Source of the DNA: Ruminococcaceae bacterium UBA5891
GTDB taxonomy: Bacteria; Bacillota; Clostridia; Oscillospirales; Acutalibacteraceae
NCBI GenBank assembly: GCA_002431945.1
Contig: DJET01000070.1
Span: 7,364 to 71,363 of the forward strand
Reading direction: 5' to 3'
DNA length: 64,000 nucleotides
Positions 7,752-14,756 of the stretch are shown in pieces. The notes under the pieces were generated by a model that saw only the letters and a program-made list of their open reading frames with translations, made no database searches and was not told where the DNA came from. Positions within the stretch are counted from its first letter, which is position 1, and each line of letters opens with the position of its first letter. Position numbers and translations under genes: made by a program.

Positions 7752-8084
7752 TTATGCTGTTTTCGGCTCGGTTAAATACTCAACCGCGACACCCTTTCGG
7801 GTATCGGCGACGATATTAGGTCTGTGAGATACTTCGGGTATCTCCACATACCCGACAAGGCGAAAATAGATAACGATTCTCTGCGTTCGGTTTTTACCTT
7901 TGCCCTCTGTTTCGAAAACGTTAATGTGGTCGATAAGTTCACGGAGCAGTGGTGCGGTCAGCCTGTCCATACGCATAAGGTCAAACTTTACTACCTGCTC
8001 AACGGCAGCCTCACGAACATAGTGCCTGCTGAGACAAAATCCTTTGTAATGTATTGGTCGGCATGAACTATCTGTTTGAATTTT
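7752..8084 (-). pseudogene. C-terminal remnant of a large serine recombinase
   Basis: The frame is open from 8084 to the stop at 7752. It ends with a pattern typical of the DUF4368-type C terminus of clostridial large serine recombinases: LLRELIDHINVFE, then GKNRTQRIVIYFRLVGYVEIP and RKGVAVEYL. Upstream of the first ATG (7976) the frame still reads recombinase-like (FCLSRHYVREAAVEQVV), so the gene is truncated at its 5' side, not a small intact gene. The resolvase catalytic domain is absent from the window. It probably mobilised an integrative element whose remains form this island. The precise break point, somewhere near 8050-8125, is uncertain. Confidence 0.7.
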
Positions 8085-8125
8085 TCACATATATCTGCGG
8101 ACTTTGATATTGCTTCAACCATCCC

Positions 8126-8386
8126 TCAATTTTGTTCTTTCATAAGATAATCTTTGCTTAGAATAATGTCAAGAAAATTATCAAAACTTCCGGATTCTAA
8201 GAATGAAGCTATTTTGTTATATACAAATGCCCATCGTGATGGAAATACCTGTTCATATTTTTCATAAAAGCCAAAATATGAATTAAAGAATGAAATCAAC
8301 TGAGATCAGGTTTTATAAATAAAACATCCTTCAATATCACCACAAAATAGTTGAGCAATTTGCTTGATTGAACTGTCACTAAGCAT
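8126..8386 (-). pseudogene. Truncated gene with an in-frame stop, possible AbiJ-type N-terminal domain
   Basis: On the minus strand GGAGG precedes an ATG at 8386. It encodes 26 residues (MLSDSSIKQIAQL...FIYKT), then TGA (8308-8306), and the same frame resumes for 59 codons (SQLISFFNSYFGF ... FPSRWAFVYNK ... FLDIILSKDYL) to a stop at 8126. A single change of TGA back to GGA would restore one 86-residue domain. The pattern YKTG..L..FFN followed by GFPSRW-like residues resembles N-terminal domains of AbiJ-like defence proteins; that match is from memory and weak. The rest of the gene is missing and runs into the recombinase remnant, so this is a deletion junction. Confidence 0.6.
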
Positions 8387-8494
8387 TATTGTTTACCTCC
8401 CTAATAAATTATTAATCCGTCTATTGCGGAGATATTCGTCTTTGCAAGTATATTTTTGGGCTATAGCAATTCTTTATATTGCATTGGCATTGCT

Positions 8495-8536
8495 ACTTAT
8501 GGTATGTAGACTTATAGTATGCGTAAATGCTATAAT
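8495..8536 (+). promoter_or_regulatory. Promoter with C-box-like operator of the controller/TGT-like operon
   Basis: Two copies of ACTTATRGT occur 15 bases apart: ACTTATGGT at 8495-8503 and GACTTATAGT at 8509-8518. The second copy overlaps the likely -35 (TAGACT, 8507-8512), with TATAAT at 8531-8536. GACTTATAGT resembles the known C-box half-sites bound by restriction-modification controller proteins (general form GACTNNNAGTC). The position, directly upstream of a C-protein-like gene, fits autoregulation. Confidence 0.65.
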
Positions 8537-8561
8537 ATTACATAGTTGGAGGTGTAAGCCT

Positions 8562-8783
8562 ATGGATATTGTAAAGGTTTTTGGAACGAACATGCGTAAG
8601 CTGAGAACCGAAAAAGGTTATTCTCAGGAGAAATTCGCCGAATTGTGCGGATTACACCGTACTTATATCAGCGATATCGAATGTTTTACACGGAATATTT
8701 CCATAGAAAATGTACAGAAAATCGCAGATGCATTGGAAATTGATTCGTATAAGCTATTTATTGAGGAGGTAAAAGAAAAATGA
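8562..8783 (+). CDS. Controller (C) protein-like XRE regulator
   Basis: This is a 73-residue single helix-turn-helix protein. HTH core residues are about 22-48 (QEKFAELCGLHRTYISDIE), followed by the dimerisation helix ENVQKIADALEI. GLHRTYIS and IE close to it are characteristic of restriction-modification C proteins, which first activate and then repress their own operon. The start is the ATG at 8562 because GGAGG (8548-8552) is 9 bases away; the open frame extends upstream to 8364 but has no ribosome site. It overlaps the next gene by ATGA, so the two are translated together. In ordinary C-regulated systems that second gene is the endonuclease; here it is a TGT-like enzyme. Confidence 0.85.
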   Translation: MDIVKVFGTNMRKLRTEKGYSQEKFAELCGLHRTYISDIECFTRNISIENVQKIADALEIDSYKLFIEEVKEK

Positions 8784-10150
8784 AATATCTCAATATTCAC
8801 GATAAAAAACTTCCAATTCCGTCATTTTTTCAAGTATACAACTATGGCGGCGGCAATGGCGATAAAGACAGAGAAATTGTCTACGCCGAATTGACTGGAG
8901 ACACTCCGGCGCTGGTCAACTACTATTACATAAACAATTATTATCACCATACTTTTCAAAGTCGATATTTTGATGACATTTCCGGTTTTAATTCAGTCGG
9001 AGACTTATACAATTATATTCGTTCAAAACTAATTGAAAAAGGTGAAATATATAGTGGCTATACAAGCGAGCCATTTGACTTTAATTCTAAAGTATTCCTT
9101 CTCGATTCGGGAGCATTTAACATTATAAAGTACGTTGCTAAAACAGCCAATTATGACGTTAAAGAATTCAACAAGCGGATTCTTAACGATGTAATTAAAT
9201 ACTATGAATTTGCCAATGCTCTTAAATTTGATATGGTAGTTTGTTTCGATGTTGGAGGAAAATACACTGAGAAAGACGGAGAAAAAGCAGACAATAATTT
9301 GATTTCGTTTTTATCAAAAATTGATGCCGATGAATTAAACTACAGAATGCTTGAAGCAACCATTAAGTATTTGTCTACACATTCTGATTATTATCCCAAA
9401 ATATTGGCTACCGTCCATGGAAATACGCCCGAAGAATACAAGCGAAATGTGCTCCAGATTCTTCAAATGGAAGAAAAATACAAAATATCATTTTGGGGAT
9501 TTGCTCTCGGTGGAATCGCAAGTTACAAACAAGTTAACAAATCCTGGTATGATGATATTAATTTAACTGGTATTGGAAAACGTGGATTTGTCGAAACAAT
9601 TACCCCGGCAAGAGCATGCCGTATTGTAAGAAGTCTCGTTGGAGAAAGGCCAATACACGCCCTTGGTTGCGGTGGGTACAATAACATTGCTTTAAACTAT
9701 TATTGCGGAGCAACCTCGTTTGACGCTGCTTCACCGGTAAGACGCGTTGGAGATGGCAATCTTGAATCAACGAAAATTGTATTTGATCCCACGCCAACGT
9801 CTGTTGGATTTAGTAAATATTTCGTTGGAGGTATCAATTCCGATAATTCATTACGAGAAGAAATTCCTCAATATATTAAGCTAAACGAAATACCCGATGA
9901 CATGAAACTTTGCGGTTGCGCTCCTTGTCAGATTGCAGGTTGCGTTAACCATATTAAAAAATTGTATTCGATGAAAGAAGTAGATTCAGAAGCCAATTAT
10001 TTTAGCCGTCAACTGATAGGTCTTCATGCTGTGGCACAACATCGAAAATTATGCGAAGTAATCAGCACTTTCGAATCAATATACAAATTCTCAGAAGCCT
10101 ATTCAAACTCTTTAACATCGGGCCTGAGCTATATCTTTGAACATTTATGA
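8780..10150 (+). CDS. tRNA-guanine transglycosylase (TGT/DpdA)-like base-exchange enzyme
   Basis: This is a 456-residue protein with the TGT superfamily pattern in order. Asp109 sits in LLDSGAF (equivalent of the active-site DSGGF). VCFDVGG is near 154-160, and TVHGNTPEEY near 211-220 corresponds to the VQGG loop. WGFALGG is near 239-245 and HALGCGG near 293-299. Asp315 in SFDAASPVRR corresponds to the nucleophile in FDCVXPTR. A zinc site is Cys378-X-Cys380-X2-Cys383 with His416 or His421. Canonical TGT exchanges guanine for preQ1/queuine in tRNA; the DpdA branch inserts preQ0-type bases into DNA. Sequence outside the motifs is far from housekeeping TGT, and the location in a restriction-modification island favours a DpdA-like DNA role, but tRNA cannot be excluded. 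No preQ0 synthesis genes lie nearby. It is low in GC relative to core genes. Confidence 0.82.
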   Translation: MKYLNIHDKKLPIPSFFQVYNYGGGNGDKDREIVYAELTGDTPALVNYYYINNYYHHTFQSRYFDDISGFNSVGDLYNYIRSKLIEKGEIYSGYTSEPFDFNSKVFLLDSGAFNIIKYVAKTANYDVKEFNKRILNDVIKYYEFANALKFDMVVCFDVGGKYTEKDGEKADNNLISFLSKIDADELNYRMLEATIKYLSTHSDYYPKILATVHGNTPEEYKRNVLQILQMEEKYKISFWGFALGGIASYKQVNKSWYDDINLTGIGKRGFVETITPARACRIVRSLVGERPIHALGCGGYNNIALNYYCGATSFDAASPVRRVGDGNLESTKIVFDPTPTSVGFSKYFVGGINSDNSLREEIPQYIKLNEIPDDMKLCGCAPCQIAGCVNHIKKLYSMKEVDSEANYFSRQLIGLHAVAQHRKLCEVISTFESIYKFSEAYSNSLTSGLSYIFEHL

Positions 10151-10152
10151 TC

Positions 10153-10195
10153 GTTTAACACCGACACCGACAAATTGTCGGTGCCGGTGTTAAAC
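10153..10195. terminator. Bidirectional terminator between the convergent island operons
   Basis: The arms 10153-10173 and 10175-10195 are inverted repeats of about 20 bases with a single mismatch, centred on AATTG. It separates the TGT-like gene (plus) from the R2 gene (minus) and overlaps the R2 stop codon. T-rich tracts are short on both sides. Confidence 0.75.
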
Positions 10196-10717
10196 TCTTA
10201 CGTTGTTATGTCGCAAATCAGTTAAAATGGAAATAAGATTATTATAGTCACCCATTTCATTGAAGATTGGGTGATAATCACTGGTTTTAATACTATTTCT
10301 AAACCAACGATCTTTTATCTGCTCGTTAGTTTCAAAAAAAACACCATGTCTGTCAATACAATTTAAGAAATAAACAAAAAACACAGGTCTATCAAGTTGG
10401 GATTCAGCTACACGTATTTTGTTTAGTAACATGTTAGAATTGATTTGGATTTTCTTCTCGGAAAACGATGTATCCGATTCAACATATAGAAAATCAAGAT
10501 ATGCTAAGATACCTTTATCGCCACTAAGAAACATATAAGACGGATAATCCGCTTTGGGAGGTTCCCAATTTACAATTGAAAACTTTTTCTTCTTTTTAAG
10601 ATACGCCAAAAATTCGCTTACAATCTCTTCTTCTGAAAAAGATTCATTATAGGAGTCACTGCGAAATGATTGATTATCTTCACAACAATAATTTTCAATA
10701 AAATCCAATGCACACAT
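10190..10717 (-). CDS. Degenerate PD-(D/E)XK-fold partner protein (R2)
   Basis: This is a 175-residue protein of unknown family that aligns by eye with the larger neighbour encoded at 10734-11513. The shared C-terminal segments are PVFFVYF / PVFYVHW, GVFFETNEQIK / GIFYETSEQVK, YHPIF / YSPLL, and DYNNLISIL / DFNSFLDEL. In the nuclease core the catalytic Asp becomes Ser60 (YPSY for LPDC), and E-V-K becomes Asp75-Phe-Leu (AYLDFL for AYFEVK). It has therefore lost the catalytic Asp and Lys and is unlikely to cut DNA by itself. It lacks the N-terminal 80 or so residues of the partner. It is last of the operon, 16 bases after R1. It probably forms a heteromer with R1 or recognises DNA; the alternative is a decaying duplicate, although the frame is intact. 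Confidence 0.65.
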   Translation of the reverse strand: MCALDFIENYCCEDNQSFRSDSYNESFSEEEIVSEFLAYLKKKKKFSIVNWEPPKADYPSYMFLSGDKGILAYLDFLYVESDTSFSEKKIQINSNMLLNKIRVAESQLDRPVFFVYFLNCIDRHGVFFETNEQIKDRWFRNSIKTSDYHPIFNEMGDYNNLISILTDLRHNNVRV

Positions 10718-10733
10718 TTATATCTTTCCTCAT

Positions 10734-11513
10734 TCATGAATTGATTAATTTTCTTAATTCATCAAGGAATGAATTAAAATCTTTCATCTCTAATAGGGGC
10801 GAATATTTTTTCTTAAGATAGACTGATTTTTCAGACTTCTCATCATCACCTTCTCTACGTTTCCTTATAAAAGCGCCATGTTCAGAAGATAGATACGCTT
10901 TTACCTGTTCACTTGTTTCGTAAAAAATGCCCTTCAAGCAAGGATATTCAATCCAATGTACATAAAATACCGGAGCATCAACCTCATCGTCGATTAAAGC
11001 CAATTGTTTCTCAATCTTTTCGCTATCGAGAGTAGCGCTTCCCTCATAGCAAAAACGTCCGGTTTTATTTAATGCCATAATAAATGGAGCGCCATGAAAC
11101 TTGACTTCAAAATAAGCAGCAGTACTACCATCAGGTTTCAATATCTTGCAATCCGGTAAACTTCTGTTTTTCAGATCGGCTCTTTCTGTCTTTGCACCAA
11201 GTTTATGTGTTAAAAAGTCCATGAGTGCTTCCTCATGTTGTTTTCCCATTATAACATCATATTTCGGGATACTCTTGTTTCGCATTGGTATAAAGAATGT
11301 CCCGCATTTTTTACAAGTATCTTTTAATTCCGGTATGTTTTCTTTCAGTTGCTTTACTGTTGCAATATCGTCATATGAATTATTTAAATACATGGCATCG
11401 TAGCATTTTTGGTTAAAATCCGACCACGTAAACTGATTTTCATAAATGGGTATGTTCTTAAAAAATTCATCAAACCGATCTTTGCAGGATGCTAAAAGTT
11501 CTTCGTATAACAT
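10734..11513 (-). CDS. Putative type II restriction endonuclease, PD-(D/E)XK (R1)
   Basis: This is a 259-residue cytosolic protein. A classical nuclease core is visible: Asp121 (SLPDCK), a 14-residue gap, then Glu136-Val-Lys138 (AYFEVKFH), preceded by a helix with conserved acids (GKQHEEALMDFL, 90-100). An upstream Cys pair, CKKC at 67-70, together with further cysteines could bind metal. The cognate target is unknown and no named endonuclease is recognised. The gene follows M2 by 11 bases and precedes R2. The adjacency to two methyltransferases makes restriction the best assignment. The N-terminal 80 residues are not shared with R2 and may carry target recognition. Confidence 0.75.
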   Translation of the reverse strand: MLYEELLASCKDRFDEFFKNIPIYENQFTWSDFNQKCYDAMYLNNSYDDIATVKQLKENIPELKDTCKKCGTFFIPMRNKSIPKYDVIMGKQHEEALMDFLTHKLGAKTERADLKNRSLPDCKILKPDGSTAAYFEVKFHGAPFIMALNKTGRFCYEGSATLDSEKIEKQLALIDDEVDAPVFYVHWIEYPCLKGIFYETSEQVKAYLSSEHGAFIRKRREGDDEKSEKSVYLKKKYSPLLEMKDFNSFLDELRKLINS

Positions 11514-11524
11514 AGTACTACCTC

Positions 11525-12319
11525 TTATCTATCTAAACTATCAAATATGGTCTGCTGAACAGCACATTCTTCAGATAGTCTCATTTTGATTTCCGGTGCA
11601 TATTTTTCATCAAGTTCAAAACCAATGCCATTTCTGTTAAGAATTTTTGCGGCCACAAGAGATGTTCCGCTACCTACAAAAGGATCAAGAATAGTATCTC
11701 CCGGATTACTTGACATTTTCAGTATTCTCATTATCATAGGCAGGGGATAAACAGTCGGATGATTAAGACCTAATTTTTTCTTTGTCATATTATTGACTCG
11801 ATCAAAGTACCAAACATCCGTAGGATTTCGTCCGGCTCCACCCTCTAATCGTTTATCGTTTTTTGTAATATAGGGAATTCGTATATCGTCCAAATTGAAA
11901 ACGTAATTATTTAAATCCTTCACACCCCAAAGAATATTTTCATATCTTCCTGATAAACGGTTAGTGCAATTTTGCATATTATTAAATGTCCAAGTTATCA
12001 TATTTCGAAGATATAATCCTGACTCCTTAAAGATTTGATAACCAATAAATGGCAGCGGTAGTATTTCTTTGTCTTTCCCATACGGAACCGGGGACAAATT
12101 AAGGAAAAAGCTTCCGTCTGGTGTTAGAACACGACACACTTCTTTTGTAACATTACGGATTAAATCTTCCCAATCATTAAGTGCTATTTTATCTTTATAT
12201 GTTCCATATGGTTTACCTATGTTATATGGCGGTGATGTAACAACAAGCTTTACTGAAGCATCCGGTACTTTTTTCAGTAATGTTCGGCAGTCACCTATTT
12301 CATATCTAATATCACACAT
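11525..12319 (-). CDS. Beta-class DNA methyltransferase M2 (N4-cytosine/N6-adenine type)
   Basis: This is a SAM-dependent amino-methyltransferase of DNA. Motif order is IV then I, hence beta class: TSPPYN at residues 28-33 (catalytic) and LDPFVGSGTS at 211-220 (SAM binding), with target-recognition sequence between. TSPPY is frequent in N4-cytosine enzymes but does not exclude N6-adenine. The ATG at 12319 is preferred over 12343 because AAGGAG sits 7 bases before it and the overlap with M1 drops to 8 bases. It shares RYE..(L/F)W, YxFNLDD and NPTDVW with M1, so the two are paralogues with different target regions. A pair like this is expected for an asymmetric recognition site, one enzyme per strand. 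Confidence 0.9.
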   Translation of the reverse strand: MCDIRYEIGDCRTLLKKVPDASVKLVVTSPPYNIGKPYGTYKDKIALNDWEDLIRNVTKEVCRVLTPDGSFFLNLSPVPYGKDKEILPLPFIGYQIFKESGLYLRNMITWTFNNMQNCTNRLSGRYENILWGVKDLNNYVFNLDDIRIPYITKNDKRLEGGAGRNPTDVWYFDRVNNMTKKKLGLNHPTVYPLPMIMRILKMSSNPGDTILDPFVGSGTSLVAAKILNRNGIGFELDEKYAPEIKMRLSEECAVQQTIFDSLDR

Positions 12320-13100
12320 TGTGATTCTCCTTGATTTTTGCAATTCTTTCCTCGGCTATCTTGCAGTATTCTTCTACGGTTTCATACCCAAGATAATGGC
12401 GCCCGAGTTTTTTTGCTACCGCAGCCGTTGTTCCGCTACCCATAAAAGGATCTAATACGATTTCTCCCTTGTTAGTGCCAGACAAAATAATACGTTCTAT
12501 CAATTCCTCCGGATATTGAGCCGGGTGTGAGGTTCGCTCTTCGAAATTTCCGGAAACCATTGAAATTCTCCATACATCAGTCGGGTTTTTCATTTGGCTT
12601 TTATAACGATCAGGGCGATAATTAAGGGCTGGTACTTTAACATCATCAAGATTGAAAGTATACCTGTCTTTGTCTTTGACAAACCAAAACACGAATTCAT
12701 ATCTGGGAGCAAATCTTTTGTTTGTTGATCCACCCCAGTCGAAATTCCAAATTATTAGATTTTTTAAGTACATATCCTCAAAATAATCTTGAATCCAAAA
12801 CGGAGGAAGAATTACGCCATCAGAACATCTATTTTTTATGTTAATCCAAATTGAACCTGTATCAGTTACAACGCGCTTACACTCAGAAAACACTGTTTCA
12901 AGCATATGCCTATAATCAGATTCCGAAAGATTATCCGAATACTTTACGCCTTTACTTTCAGCAATTTTTCCTTTGACGGTTTTGTTACCATACTGAATGT
13001 CAATATTATATGGTGGCGAAGTCACTACCAAATTAACAGATTTATCTTCAATCTCTTTCATTAATTCACTTGAATGATTATAAATTATATCCGTCCGCAT
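12312..13100 (-). CDS. Beta-class DNA methyltransferase M1 (N4-cytosine/N6-adenine type)
   Basis: This 262-residue SAM-dependent DNA methyltransferase has TSPPYN at 27-32 (motif IV) and LDPFMGSGTT at 216-225 (motif I). The region between, including WDFGG-like FDWGGSTNKR and PRYEFVFWFVKD, should hold the target-recognition residues. It is the first methyltransferase in the operon xre-M1-M2-R1-R2. It starts immediately after the xre stop and overlaps M2 by 8 bases. It would protect host DNA before the downstream nuclease genes are expressed. The exact base methylated cannot be read from the sequence. Confidence 0.9.
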   Translation of the reverse strand: MRTDIIYNHSSELMKEIEDKSVNLVVTSPPYNIDIQYGNKTVKGKIAESKGVKYSDNLSESDYRHMLETVFSECKRVVTDTGSIWINIKNRCSDGVILPPFWIQDYFEDMYLKNLIIWNFDWGGSTNKRFAPRYEFVFWFVKDKDRYTFNLDDVKVPALNYRPDRYKSQMKNPTDVWRISMVSGNFEERTSHPAQYPEELIERIILSGTNKGEIVLDPFMGSGTTAAVAKKLGRHYLGYETVEEYCKIAEERIAKIKENHNV

Positions 13101-13313
13101 TTATTGGTCAACCTCCGAAACAAATTCCATAATATCCTCTATTTTGCAATCCAAAGAGAGGCAGACTTTTTCAAGACTTTCTACGGCAACCGGTTCGTTT
13201 TTTCCGAGTTTTGCCAACACATTACTACTAATTCCCGATAATTGCTTTAACTCAGTTTTCTTAAGATTTTTATCGATAAGAAGCTTCCATAGTCTATTAT
13301 AAGAGACGGCCAT
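13101..13313 (-). CDS. Small XRE-family repressor of the methyltransferase operon
   Basis: This is a 70-residue Cro/CI-type HTH protein. It begins MAVSYNRLWKLLIDKNLKK, with the recognition helix around SGISSNVLAKLG (residues 26-37). The ATG at 13313 has AGAGGAA close upstream; the open frame reaches 13364 but that region holds the promoter. It is the first gene of the operon and ends one base before M1. Small regulators of this family commonly precede methyltransferase genes and set their dosage. Palindromic boxes around the promoter are likely its operators. Together with the C protein on the other strand, the island has two separate regulators. Confidence 0.85.
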   Translation of the reverse strand: MAVSYNRLWKLLIDKNLKKTELKQLSGISSNVLAKLGKNEPVAVESLEKVCLSLDCKIEDIMEFVSEVDQ

Positions 13314-13345
13314 TGCATTTCCTCTTTCTCTAAGATTATGAATAT

Positions 13346-13398
13346 AGCATATCAAAAAAATCACGATATGTCAATATTAAATCATTATTTCGTGATAT
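13346..13398 (-). promoter_or_regulatory. Promoter and operator boxes of xre-M1-M2-R1-R2 operon
   Basis: On the minus strand TTGACA (13369-13374), a 17-base spacer, and TATGCT (13346-13351). Two related boxes flank the -35: AAATCACGATAT at 13358-13369 and, in opposite sense, ATTTCGTGATAT at 13387-13398. Such paired boxes fit XRE autorepression. A GCGGAGC/GCTCCGC hairpin lies just upstream at 13401-13418. Confidence 0.65.
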
Positions 13399-13463
13399 GA
13401 GCGGAGCCAAAGCTCCGCAATAAGTATTATAGATACGTAGCCAAACGATATATTGAAGGAGAA

Positions 13464-13715
13464 ATGGCAAAGGCTGATTTGAATCATTTACCATCGCTTA
13501 AAGTTACAATATGGATAAAGTGGTTTAATTCAAGAACGGTGTATAACCAAGAATTTATTGAGATATCTGTGAACATATTGCAGTCTAAAGAATTTACAAT
13601 AAAGGGATTGCCAAAAAACTGTCAAGCAAAAGATATCGGTATAGAAGTCTTTTTTGATGATAAACTGATGTGTTATGTTGAACAATCGCTTAATTCATCA
13701 GAACTGTTAAAATAA
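13464..13715 (+). CDS. Hypothetical 83-residue protein, possibly a remnant
   Basis: No family is recognised. The ATG at 13464 has AAGGAG 7 bases upstream, which supports translation. The frame, however, is also open back to 13401 with protein-like sequence (KLRNKYYRYVAKRYIEGE), so it could be the 3' end of a larger gene cut at the island edge. The product is mixed alpha/beta with no signal peptide, membrane segment or cysteine cluster. It lies divergent from the xre operon at the right boundary of the island and is followed by a strong terminator. Confidence 0.5.
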   Translation: MAKADLNHLPSLKVTIWIKWFNSRTVYNQEFIEISVNILQSKEFTIKGLPKNCQAKDIGIEVFFDDKLMCYVEQSLNSSELLK

Positions 13716-13793
13716 TTAAAATTCACCTTGTGTTCTGCATTTTTTATTTTCAAAGCAAAATCCCCCTCTGCAAGTACATTGTACCGCAAAAAC

Positions 13794-13826
13794 CGCTGAA
13801 GCATTGACGCTTCAGCGATTTTTTTT
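13794..13826. terminator. Bidirectional terminator at the right edge of the island
   Basis: CGCTGAAGC (13794-13802) pairs with GCTTCAGCG (13809-13817). A T-run follows on the plus strand (ATTTTTTTT), and an A-run (AAAAACC) precedes it for the minus strand. It serves both the 83-residue gene and the convergent araC gene. Confidence 0.85.
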
Positions 13827-13849
13827 ATGCCCTTTTTTATCGGGACGGC

Positions 13850-14710
13850 TTAATTTAAATTGAGATTTTGAAATTTTTTCGGCGGCATACCGTATTTTTT
13901 TGTAAAAAGCCTGTAAAAATAACTCAAATCATTGAATCCGCATTCGTAGCATAAATCGATGATAGAGGGAGCGGTGCCGTTTTCAAGGCGGCTTAATGCG
14001 TGATCAAGCCGTATATCGTTCACAAATTCCGAAAAGGTTTTGTTGTAGTATTTTTTTATTGAACGGGAAAGATATGCGCGGTTTTTATCCGATAATTTAA
14101 CTATTTCCTCAGTGGTTTTACTTAAATTTTCCTCATGGTACATTTTTTTTGTAAATTCCAAAAGCCACGTGGGCGGTGAAGAGGAAATATTCTTAATAAC
14201 ATTCTGGCTTATGAATTTTTCAAAAATTTCAATAAGAGCTATTCTCATTTTCAGTTTTTTTATTTTCGGTTTTCCCCAATTGGTCGTGTCGATCAGTCTT
14301 AAGGTGTTAAAAATATCGGAAGCCTCCTTTTCGGTAAGGGTTACGAACGGCGGCATTTTTTCCGAAATCAGCTTTTCTGCGGGGAAACCGCTTGATAAAT
14401 ATGTGAACAATTCGGTTATTGTTTGCACCGATAATGTAATATTAACGTACCCGAAATCGTTATTATCCGAAAAGTCGTAGTGGTGCACATCATTCGGTCT
14501 TATAAACACGCAGGAATTTTTCGGCAGCGGTACCACCTGGTTGTTTATAAGATGTATAATATTATCGCTTACCGTAATGAAAATTTCATAATAATCGTGG
14601 GTATGCAATATTGATCTTCCGATCGAGCTGCAGCCGTATATATAGCGATAACGGTAGCCAAGCTCAAAATCAATTTCATCTTTTGAATACAGTAGCTTAG
14701 GAACAGACAT
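13850..14710 (-). CDS. AraC-family regulator, divergent from the first GH38 gene
   Basis: The 286-residue product has an N-terminal cupin sensor (His-rich ILHTHDYYEIF near residue 35; FIRPNDVHHYDF near 90) and a C-terminal double HTH with the AraC signature (SIIDLCYECGFNDLSYFYRLFTK..G..P near residue 255). Such proteins sense sugars and activate adjacent catabolic operons. The start is placed at the ATG at 14710 rather than 14722, because the consensus promoter (14728-14756) would start transcription at about 14721, leaving no leader for the upstream ATG. GGTGATT serves as a weak ribosome site. It is likely the regulator of the divergent glycan locus. Confidence 0.9.
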   Translation of the reverse strand: MSVPKLLYSKDEIDFELGYRYRYIYGCSSIGRSILHTHDYYEIFITVSDNIIHLINNQVVPLPKNSCVFIRPNDVHHYDFSDNNDFGYVNITLSVQTITELFTYLSSGFPAEKLISEKMPPFVTLTEKEASDIFNTLRLIDTTNWGKPKIKKLKMRIALIEIFEKFISQNVIKNISSSPPTWLLEFTKKMYHEENLSKTTEEIVKLSDKNRAYLSRSIKKYYNKTFSEFVNDIRLDHALSRLENGTAPSIIDLCYECGFNDLSYFYRLFTKKYGMPPKKFQNLNLN

Positions 14711-14727
14711 TTCAATCACCATAAGTC

Positions 14728-14756
14728 ATTATAATTCAAAAAATTGTGCGTGTCAA
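14728..14756 (-). promoter_or_regulatory. Perfect-consensus promoter of the araC gene
   Basis: On the minus strand TTGACA (14751-14756), exactly 17 bases, TATAAT (14728-14733). The leader is only about 11 bases. In the rest of the 245-base divergent region to 14955 I see no clear promoter for the GH38 gene, as expected if it depends on an activator. Confidence 0.8.

Noticed and set aside
7587..7775. 62-residue plus-strand open frame starting inside tRNA-Pro
   Set aside because: It overlaps the tRNA and its terminator, has no ribosome site, and the translation looks like noise.
7824..8066. 80-residue plus-strand open frame
   Set aside because: It is the antisense of the recombinase remnant, which has convincing family sequence on the minus strand.
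12069..12455. 128-residue plus-strand frame opposite the methyltransferases
   Set aside because: Methyltransferase motifs on the minus strand are unambiguous; this is the antisense frame.
7581..13826. attL/attR duplication of the tRNA-Pro 3' end bounding the island
   Set aside because: I could not find the tRNA 3' segment repeated near 13.4-13.8 kb, so a tRNA-type integration site is not supported.
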